From the NCBI GenBank assembly GCA_016297555.1, contig JAEDGK010000067.1:1-11413 (forward strand): a stretch of 11,413 nt of DNA. Reading direction: 5' to 3'. This document shows positions 6,550-11,413 of this stretch, in pieces (positions within the stretch are counted from its first letter, which is position 1; each line of letters begins with the position of its first letter). This stretch comes from Clostridiaceae bacterium (GTDB lineage Bacteria > Bacillota > Clostridia > Oscillospirales > Acutalibacteraceae). The notes beneath the pieces are model-generated. The model was not told the origin of the DNA. It searched no databases and saw only the letters and a list, made by a program, of their open reading frames with translations. The position numbers and the translations under genes were made by a program.

Positions 6550-8040
6550 TCAGTCGTTTTCTTTCTTTTGCCTGTGTTTTCTGCCGTATCCGTAACCGTA
6601 GCCGTAGCCGCTGTATTTTCCGTATGACCTGTATCCGCCATAGCCGTAACCGTAATTATAGCCGTAGCCGGTAATTCCCGAAAGGGCTCCGTTGAGCACG
6701 CATCCGATAACTCTGACATTCGCCGACATAATATTGTCAAGTCCGCTGCGAATTTTTGTTACCCTGACGGTATCCTGAAGAATTACATACAGCGCGGCGT
6801 CAGACGCCTGAGCTATAAACATCGAATCGGAAATCAGTCCGCACGGCGGAGTATCTACAAGAATATAATCGTATTTATCACGAACCGAATCAAAAATATC
6901 CTTAATCCGCTCCGCATTCATTCTGCCCTTGCCGTGTGCTTCCTCTATGCTTTTAAAAGCCATAAAAGAAATTTTAAATTCATCAAGCCGAGTAATTGCA
7001 TAATCTTCCGATTTCTCATAATATTCCGTCTGCTCGGTGTCAATTCCGAGCAAAGGCGCAACGCTGGGATTATGAATATCGGCATCAACAAGAAGAACAT
7101 TTTTTCCGCAATCGGCAAGTGAAAGCGCAAGGTTTGTTATAACCGTTGTTTTTCCCTCGCCCGGTGCCGTGCTTGTTACCATAATAACCTTTTCGTTAGG
7201 TTTAAGAGAATTGACAAATGTGTTTCTCATAACACGCACGGATTCCAGAAATCCGCTGCCGATTTTCGGATTTGTTAAAAGCACCGATTGATTTATCTGC
7301 TTAGTCTGCTTTTTAAATGAAACCTGCGGAACAGTACCGACTGATTCCATATTGAGCTGCGTTTTTATATCCTTTTTTGTTTTGACCGTGCTGCGCAGGA
7401 AAACATAAAATATTATCCACGCAGCACCGATACCGAAACCGATAATTGCCCATTTGATTGCTTCTTTGACATATGCCGAGCTGTTGGACGGATTAGCGGG
7501 TATAAAAGGATCGGATATCGCTGTCAGCCTGATATTTCCGACAACAAATTTAGCCGCTTCGGGTAAATTTTTAATTGCAGACACCAAAACATCATAGGTT
7601 TTCTTTGGGTCAACTCCCCTTGCAGTTATCGTAATCATATTTGAATCCGAAACGCAGGAGGCAGACAGAGAAGCAGGCATAGCGGATATTCCGAGATCCT
7701 CACAGATTGCATCCTGCAAAATGTTGCTGCTCATTATGTAAGGGAATGTTTTAGCAATCTGCGACGCGGTTGAGCTGTCGTAAAAAAAAGAATAAACCGA
7801 CACGCCGCCTATCGTCTGAGAGCTGCTCTGCGTGCTGACGGTAAATGTTGCGGAGGTGGTATAAACCGGAACAAAGTTAAAATATCCGACCGTCAGCTTG
7901 AAACCGCCTGCAATCACCGCGAGTGCAACGCAAAGCCACCAGAACTTTTTTATTCCCTTTAGAAAATCGCTGAGATAGATTTTGATTTTAAAATCATCGA
8001 TCATCTCAGGAATACTGTTTTTGCTTTCGTTCTGACTCAT
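6550..8040 (-). CDS. Wzz-tyrosine kinase fusion (BY-kinase), canonical paralogue
   Basis: A 496-residue protein combining a polysaccharide co-polymerase (Wzz) part with a bacterial tyrosine autokinase. Membrane segments at about 33-54 and 195-215 flank a roughly 140-residue extracellular Wzz region ending in the proline-rich DPFIPANPSN. The cytoplasmic kinase has the oligomerisation motif EX2RX2R (E266, R269, R272), Walker A TSTAPGEGKTT (289-299), Walker A' LLVDAD (316-321; D319, D321) and Walker B ILVDTPP (393-399; D396). The C-terminal tail (459-485) is Gly/Tyr-rich with 12 tyrosines, the expected autophosphorylation cluster. The protein probably controls glycan chain length and export through cycles of tail phosphorylation, reversed by the phosphatase encoded first in the operon. 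The ATG at 8040 is 25 nt after the first kinase, with only a weak AAGGA site upstream. In most Firmicutes these two parts are separate proteins; here they are one chain, as in Gram-negative Wzc. Confidence 0.9.
   Translation of the reverse strand: MSQNESKNSIPEMIDDFKIKIYLSDFLKGIKKFWWLCVALAVIAGGFKLTVGYFNFVPVYTTSATFTVSTQSSSQTIGGVSVYSFFYDSSTASQIAKTFPYIMSSNILQDAICEDLGISAMPASLSASCVSDSNMITITARGVDPKKTYDVLVSAIKNLPEAAKFVVGNIRLTAISDPFIPANPSNSSAYVKEAIKWAIIGFGIGAAWIIFYVFLRSTVKTKKDIKTQLNMESVGTVPQVSFKKQTKQINQSVLLTNPKIGSGFLESVRVMRNTFVNSLKPNEKVIMVTSTAPGEGKTTVITNLALSLADCGKNVLLVDADIHNPSVAPLLGIDTEQTEYYEKSEDYAITRLDEFKISFMAFKSIEEAHGKGRMNAERIKDIFDSVRDKYDYILVDTPPCGLISDSMFIAQASDAALYVILQDTVRVTKIRSGLDNIMSANVRVIGCVLNGALSGITGYGYNYGYGYGGYRSYGKYSGYGYGYGYGRKHRQKKEND
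6583..6666 (-). repeat. Gly/Tyr-rich C-terminal tail coding repeat of second kinase
   Basis: This stretch encodes residues 459-486 and is mostly Tyr-Gly dipeptides, with 12 tyrosines. It is punctuated by NY, GGYRSY and KYS. Synonymous codons vary between units (TAC/TAT, and GGC/GGT/GGA), so it is an old protein-level repeat and not a fresh DNA duplication. Confidence 0.75.
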
Positions 8041-8065
8041 TCTTCTCTTTCATCCTTCGATTGAA

Positions 8066-9598
8066 TTAATCCTCGACGGCGTTTTCATCGCCGTCCGAAG
8101 TATCGGGAAAATAGGAATATCTGCCGTACTTTTCATACTTGCCTGCCTGTTTGCCGTATTTCCCGTATTTACCGTATTTTCCGTACTTACCGTATTTGCC
8201 GTAATTTTTGCCGTAATAGTTTCCGCTTTCATCGGCTCCGTTGACATTCTTCAGCTTAATCTCGGGATAAACATCATTGAGAATACAACCGCCCATATTG
8301 CCGCCGACCTCTCCGATGGTTATAATCGCATCGTTTATGTCTGAAACCGTGACGGTATCCGTCCTGACAACAAGCAAGGTTTTATCTGATAATTTCGCAA
8401 TATCCGTAACGGAAGAATCAACCGTCATCGGTGCTGTATCAATAATGACAAAATCAGCCTTTTCCTTGGTGGCGCTTATTATTTTTTCAACCTTGCCGTT
8501 CTCAATCCAGCGGTGGGAATCGGCGTACGGCTTCGTATTAAGCGCAAGATAAAGAGAGGTTTTATTGAATTTTCTGAGCCTGAACTCGCTGTATTTTATT
8601 TCCCTGTTCATCAGCTCGCCAAGCTCATAGTACTTTTCGTAATTCTGTTCAAATATTTTATAAAGCGCAGGTTTTTTTGCGTCAAGGTCAAAAAGAACTA
8701 CTCTGTATCCCCTGCTTGCAAGCGAAAGGGCTAAATTTGCCGCAACAGTTGACTTTCCCTCATTTTCGGAAACGCTGGTAATCGCAAACACCTTATCTCC
8801 GCCGTGGCTTTTCATTTGCTCAAGCTTTGCGGCAATCTTCTGAAAGCTCTCGGCAAACTTCAGCCCTATAAATGCATTGTTATAGATAAGCAATGCTTTT
8901 TTCTTCTTTTGCATATAGTCCTGAAGCGTGAGCCTTTTGCTTTCGTGAACAATCGAGCCTAAAAGCTTTGAATCTATCTTTGTCAAAAAAGCATCTTCAT
9001 TTTTTACCGTATCCCTCAGGAGAGATATAACAATGATTGCCGCCGCAGAAACCGCAATGCAGACAAGCATAATTATCTTTTTGTTTGCCGTTGTTATTCT
9101 GTTTGACGGTGAAAAAGGCATTGACGGCTGCTTAATTACGCCTATTGATGAATTTTCAAAAATATTATCCGAAATCTCGGGATAAACCTCAAGCACGGCT
9201 TTCAAGAGCTTGTAAGCTGTCTGAGGATTTCGGGATGTAACGCTAAGCTCAATCAAATTGGTTTCTGCAAGCACCGTTGCGGAAATGTCGCCGTCGAAGC
9301 TGCTGAATCCCGCTTTTTCGGCAGCCTTCGTCTTCATAAGCTGCTGAACAAAAACATTTGTATAAACATCAGCCATTTCGGAGTAAACCGAAACCATGGA
9401 TAAGTTTCCGCCCTGCGCACTGCCCTTTGCGGTAACAACAAGGGTTGCGCTCGATGTGTATTCAGGGGAATAAACGCTGTAAGAGGCTATGTAAATTCCC
9501 ATCAAGCCTATAAGTGCAGAGAGGATGATAACCCATATATTTCTTATTAAGTCCCTGACCAGGCTGTGCAATTCAACAGTAATTTTATTCTTATCCAT
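8066..9598 (-). CDS. Wzz-tyrosine kinase fusion (BY-kinase-like), divergent paralogue
   Basis: A 510-residue protein with the same layout as the next gene: membrane segments at about 20-40 and 174-195, an extracellular Wzz region ending in QPSMPFSPSN, a cytoplasmic kinase domain and a tyrosine-rich tail. The ATG at 9598 is preferred (N-terminus MDKNKITVEL). An in-frame TTG at 9622 would overlap the upstream gene and has no clear ribosome binding site. A weak GGTGGG (9610-9615) in the last codons of the upstream gene probably serves 9598, only 4 nt past that gene's stop, suggesting coupling. Walker A' FDLD (303-306) and Walker B VIIDTAP (384-390; D387) are present. Walker A reads TSVSENEGKST (274-284): Pro-Gly of the usual PGEGKST is Glu-Asn. 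The EX2RX2R motif is degenerate (E250, Q253, A256). It may be a weak or inactive kinase that serves as phospho-acceptor or partner of the canonical paralogue; that role is inferred. Confidence 0.88.
   Translation of the reverse strand: MDKNKITVELHSLVRDLIRNIWVIILSALIGLMGIYIASYSVYSPEYTSSATLVVTAKGSAQGGNLSMVSVYSEMADVYTNVFVQQLMKTKAAEKAGFSSFDGDISATVLAETNLIELSVTSRNPQTAYKLLKAVLEVYPEISDNIFENSSIGVIKQPSMPFSPSNRITTANKKIIMLVCIAVSAAAIIVISLLRDTVKNEDAFLTKIDSKLLGSIVHESKRLTLQDYMQKKKKALLIYNNAFIGLKFAESFQKIAAKLEQMKSHGGDKVFAITSVSENEGKSTVAANLALSLASRGYRVVLFDLDAKKPALYKIFEQNYEKYYELGELMNREIKYSEFRLRKFNKTSLYLALNTKPYADSHRWIENGKVEKIISATKEKADFVIIDTAPMTVDSSVTDIAKLSDKTLLVVRTDTVTVSDINDAIITIGEVGGNMGGCILNDVYPEIKLKNVNGADESGNYYGKNYGKYGKYGKYGKYGKYGKQAGKYEKYGRYSYFPDTSDGDENAVED
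8150..8203 (-). repeat. Six tandem Tyr-Gly-Lys codon triplets (9-bp units)
   Basis: Six consecutive YGK units are encoded here (residues 466-483 of the 510-residue product), with a further YGK just before them and KYEKYGRYSY after. The whole tail holds 12 tyrosines. The six glycine codons read GGC, GGT, GGA, GGT, GGG, GGC in order, and one lysine is AAG while the rest are AAA. The DNA units are therefore diverged while the peptide is unchanged. Confidence 0.85.
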
Positions 9599-9602
9599 AA
9601 TC

Positions 9603-10424
9603 TTATTTACCCACCGCAACAATCAGCACCGAATGCCCGCGCGACCCTTCGGCATCGGTTGCAAAATAATGAACCATATAAACTCCCTCTTTGTTGACAT
9701 CAATGGCAGATTCGGCTCTGACCTCTAAATTCAAAACATTTTCTTCCGCGTCAACAACCTGCTCGATATATTTTTGGGGGTCAATCGCCTGACCCTTTTC
9801 AATGTATACAAGATAATCTGTCAGAACGATGCGGGGAGCGGAAATGCTTCTGTCCTCAACAATAAGCGGGAGAGTAATGGTTGAGGTATCCCCCTTGCTG
9901 TTGGTGACGGTTGCATTGATTGAGAAAACTCCTGCCGCAGAAGGAACATAATCATCCGATGTTATAATCATATTTCTTGAAATGTTGCCGTCGATGCAAT
10001 CTCTTGCTCCGATGGCATTTGAAATATCAATGCTTTCATAGAGCGAATAGCAGATGTCGTCTTGCATATAAAACTTCGGTGAGGTGTAATCTTTATATCT
10101 GATTTTCCTCGTTGCCTTTGCCACATGATTGTCGCTGTCGCAGACAGCATAAGTGACCTTGCTAACGCCCTTTTCGGTAAACTTTGAAATACTCTCAACG
10201 ATAACCTTATCCGTGATATCCCTATCCTTTTCGTCAAAAGCCGAAACTCCCGCAAGCAGCTCCTCATCGGTAACCTTAAAGCCGACTTCGAGCATTTCTC
10301 CGTCAACGCTGATAACGGGAATGGTATTATCGGTATGTATTTTCACATTAATATAGAAATAAGAAAAAACCGCAAAGGTGAGAACAAACAGCACGGAAAC
10401 GGCTATTCTCAGAATTTTCATCAT
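9603..10424 (-). CDS. Membrane-anchored protein with Ig-like (DUF5011-type) extracellular repeats
   Basis: A 273-residue protein with a single N-terminal membrane anchor (about residues 6-26) and no signal peptidase or lipobox cysteine site that I can see, so the rest should face outward. The outer part looks like three successive Ig-like units (about 33-113, 114-191 and 194-273). The pattern 'ends in G-V/Y-x-V-x-Y-x-x-x-D-x-x-G/N' recurs: GVSKVTYAVCDSDN (86-99), GVFSINATVTNSKG (165-178) and GVYMVHYFATDAEG (247-260), each preceded by acidic 'D-x-D-I-T/DGNIS' type segments. This resembles DUF5011 or Cry22Aa-like bacterial Ig folds. No catalytic motif is visible. The ATG at 10424 has GGAG 11 nt upstream; a second in-frame ATG follows directly. 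It lies 27 nt after the phosphatase gene and 4 nt before the first kinase, so it is probably a structural or adaptor part of the system. Its function is unknown. Confidence 0.75.
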   Translation of the reverse strand: MMKILRIAVSVLFVLTFAVFSYFYINVKIHTDNTIPVISVDGEMLEVGFKVTDEELLAGVSAFDEKDRDITDKVIVESISKFTEKGVSKVTYAVCDSDNHVAKATRKIRYKDYTSPKFYMQDDICYSLYESIDISNAIGARDCIDGNISRNMIITSDDYVPSAAGVFSINATVTNSKGDTSTITLPLIVEDRSISAPRIVLTDYLVYIEKGQAIDPQKYIEQVVDAEENVLNLEVRAESAIDVNKEGVYMVHYFATDAEGSRGHSVLIVAVGK

Positions 10425-10451
10425 AAATCAACAAACTCCAATACAACTAAC

Positions 10452-11183
10452 TCAGTAAGTTAAAATTTCTTTATTCTCAATAACAAGTCTCGGATTTTCA
10501 CTCAGCAGAAGCTCCGCATAGTCCGGCGAATATTCCTCACTGAGCATCTCACGGACATTTGCAAGAAACGGAGTTCGCATATAAGGGCTGTGAGCGTCGC
10601 TTGCAACAAAATCCGCAAAACCGTCTGCCACAAGGCGATGAGCCACTTTTTGCGCCTGATAGCCGAAGCTGCCTTTCAGACTGCCTTTATTAATCTGAAG
10701 CAAACAGCCGATTTCTTTCAGCCGCATTGCCGCGTCTTCCTCTTCAAAGACAAATTCATATCTCTCGGGATGCGCCACAATGGGAACATATCCGTCCGCT
10801 TTAAGACGCCTTAGCATTGCATATGCCGTGCGTGAATTTTCATAAAAATCGAATTCAACAAGCGGGTATCTTGAATTGTTAAGAGTTATCAGCTTGCCCT
10901 CAGAGAGAAGCTCCGCAAATCTGCCTGCGCAGAATATCTCCTGACCGCGATAAACCTTTAAGTCTATTCCGTTCTCGGCAAGCGCTTTGTTTATCAGCTC
11001 AATCTTTAAGTCAAAATCTGCGCTCCAATGATTTTGGTATAAATCGGGAACATTGCTGTGAGGGGTTGCGACAATCGCATTTGTCCCTCCCTGCTCGGCA
11101 ATTCCCGCCATTTTCACGGTTTCTTCCGGGCTGAAAGAACCGTCGTCAACTCCGTATAAAATATGGCAGTGAATATCAAGCAT
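10452..11183 (-). CDS. cpsB: PHP-family protein-tyrosine phosphatase (CpsB/YwqE type)
   Basis: A 243-residue, metal-dependent phosphatase of the PHP fold that in Firmicutes removes phosphate from the tyrosine tails of BY-kinases. Metal-binding motifs are all present: MLDIHCH (D3, H5, H7), GVDDGS (11-16), ATPH (39-42), E82 in YRGQEIF, AHPER (137-141; H138) and SDAH (195-198; D196, H198). The length matches the usual 240-255 residues. The ATG at 11183 is chosen because GGAGG (11190-11194) lies 6 nt upstream and the product begins at the family's conserved M-x-D-I-H-x-H. An upstream in-frame GTG at 11204 would add seven residues and lies within the palindrome near the start of transcription. It is the first gene of the operon, just after the promoter, and directly serves the two kinases encoded downstream. 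Confidence 0.94.
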   Translation of the reverse strand: MLDIHCHILYGVDDGSFSPEETVKMAGIAEQGGTNAIVATPHSNVPDLYQNHWSADFDLKIELINKALAENGIDLKVYRGQEIFCAGRFAELLSEGKLITLNNSRYPLVEFDFYENSRTAYAMLRRLKADGYVPIVAHPERYEFVFEEEDAAMRLKEIGCLLQINKGSLKGSFGYQAQKVAHRLVADGFADFVASDAHSPYMRTPFLANVREMLSEEYSPDYAELLLSENPRLVIENKEILTY

Positions 11184-11189
11184 TGAAAT

Positions 11190-11194
11190 CCTCC
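11190..11194 (-). promoter_or_regulatory. Ribosome binding site deciding the phosphatase start
   Basis: The minus strand reads GGAGG followed by ATTTCA and the ATG at 11183, an ideal spacing. This fixes the start 21 nt downstream of the longest possible frame. Confidence 0.8.
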
Positions 11195-11202
11195 GAACCG
11201 GC

Positions 11203-11221
11203 ACTATAAATCATTTATAGT
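11203..11221. promoter_or_regulatory. 19-bp perfect palindrome at the transcription start, candidate operator
   Basis: ACTATAAATCATTTATAGT has perfect 9-bp arms around a central C. It begins two bases past the -10 box and covers the expected transcription start near 11217-11218, a classic position for a repressor site. In the mRNA the same sequence could fold as an AU-rich hairpin at the 5' end, 8 nt ahead of the GGAGG. No regulator gene is in the window, so the binding protein is unknown. Confidence 0.5.
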
Positions 11222-11223
11222 AT

Positions 11224-11252
11224 ATTATATTATACTTTAAGTCAAAAATCAA
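11224..11252 (-). promoter_or_regulatory. Sigma-A-type promoter of the operon
   Basis: On the minus strand TTGATT (11247-11252) and a consensus TATAAT (11224-11229) are separated by exactly 17 bases. Start of transcription is expected near 11217, giving a leader of about 34 nt before the phosphatase ATG. An overlapping TTGACT lies within the spacer but is badly spaced from any -10 box. The flanking DNA is very AT-rich. Confidence 0.7.
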
Positions 11253-11257
11253 CATAA

Positions 11258-11310
11258 TTCTGTCATTTTTACAGAAACCGATTTTTACCAAAAATCGAGT
11301 AATTTTTTAC
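11258..11310. repeat. AT-rich inverted and direct repeats upstream of the promoter
   Basis: Three nearby inverted repeats are visible: TTCTGT/ACAGAA (11258-11263 and 11271-11276), CGATTTTT/AAAAATCG (11279-11286 and 11290-11297) and GTAA/TTAC (11299-11302 and 11307-11310). On the minus strand the sequence GTAAAAA recurs three times, beginning at 11310, 11288 and 11272, just upstream of the -35 box. These could be activator or DNA-bending sites, or the terminator of a gene beyond the window. The rest of 11311-11413 shows no gene I can support. Confidence 0.3.
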
Positions 11311-11413
11311 TTTCAAATAAATATTCATATATGGGCTTAAACAGCTCTTGAAAACAGTTTTTTTGATGATACGGTCACCATAACATTGTGTGTGAATGAT
11401 AAAACACATATCC

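Noticed and set aside
6550..9598. CRISPR or mobile-element origin for the short tandem repeats in the kinase tails.
   Set aside because: The repeats are in frame, 9 bp or shorter, lack spacers and encode regular Tyr-rich peptide. They are coding repeats.
9599..9622. Upstream TTG start for the first kinase gene.
   Set aside because: It would overlap the preceding gene and has no clear ribosome binding site, whereas ATG at 9598 gives the usual Wzz-type N-terminus.
11184..11204. Upstream GTG start for the phosphatase gene.
   Set aside because: The GTG has no ribosome binding site and lies in the palindrome near the transcription start. The ATG at 11183 has an ideal GGAGG and begins the conserved M-x-D-I-H-x-H motif.
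11269..11409. Minus-strand 46-codon open frame (ATG at 11409) running from near the window edge into the promoter region.
   Set aside because: It has no visible ribosome binding site, AT-driven composition and no recognisable motif, and its end overlaps the repeat region. It could only be revisited if the frame proves to continue beyond the window.

Overview
The window looks like chromosomal DNA from a Gram-positive clostridial bacterium, probably an Oscillospiraceae/Ruminococcaceae-type gut Firmicute. This is inferred from GGAGG-type ribosome binding sites, moderate-to-low G+C by eye, a CpsB/YwqE-type PHP tyrosine phosphatase, an LCP (LytR-CpsA-Psr) ligase and Firmicute-style surface-polysaccharide regulatory genes. 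The genus cannot be named from the sequence alone.

Nearly everything is one eight-gene operon on the minus strand, read from right to left. A sigma-A-like promoter (11224-11252) has a 19-bp perfect palindrome (11203-11221) over its expected start point. The genes in order are: (1) a PHP-family protein-tyrosine phosphatase (start at 11183); (2) a membrane-anchored protein with Ig-like extracellular repeats; (3) and (4) two consecutive Wzz-tyrosine-kinase fusion proteins (BY-kinases), each with 12 tyrosines in a repetitive C-terminal tail; (5) a type I ABC half-exporter; (6) a membrane-bound FlaA1/CapD/EpsC-type nucleotide-sugar 4,6-dehydratase; (7) a PF14907-like uncharacterised nucleotidyltransferase; (8) an LCP-family cell-wall glycopolymer transferase. 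Gaps run from 4 to 69 nt. Several ribosome binding sites lie in or against the preceding stop codon, which supports co-transcription and coupled translation.

The genes fit a surface glycan system. The kinases and phosphatase would form the tyrosine-phosphorylation cycle that controls chain length or export. The dehydratase would supply a 6-deoxy-4-keto amino-sugar precursor. The ABC exporter would move a substrate outward. The LCP protein would attach finished glycan to peptidoglycan. No glycosyltransferase, initiating phosphoglycosyltransferase, Wzx flippase or Wzy polymerase is present between the promoter and the convergent end of the operon. The unit is therefore either a control-and-finishing module for a glycan made elsewhere, or part of a less familiar pathway.

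The left 420 bases hold a tight palindrome (78-95) and a short plus-strand reading frame (198-419). That frame has a strong ribosome binding site and signal peptide but ends after 73 codons, against the LCP gene, so it looks like the broken front end of a secreted-protein gene. A 9-bp inverted repeat covers both convergent stop codons. The right 230 bases (11184-11413) are AT-rich non-coding DNA carrying the promoter, the palindrome and other inverted and direct repeats.

The most notable points are: the first kinase paralogue has lost the EX2RX2R motif and part of the canonical Walker A; its (Tyr-Gly-Lys) repeat uses all four glycine codons; the Ig-like protein sits between phosphatase and kinases; and the promoter carries a palindromic operator-like site.
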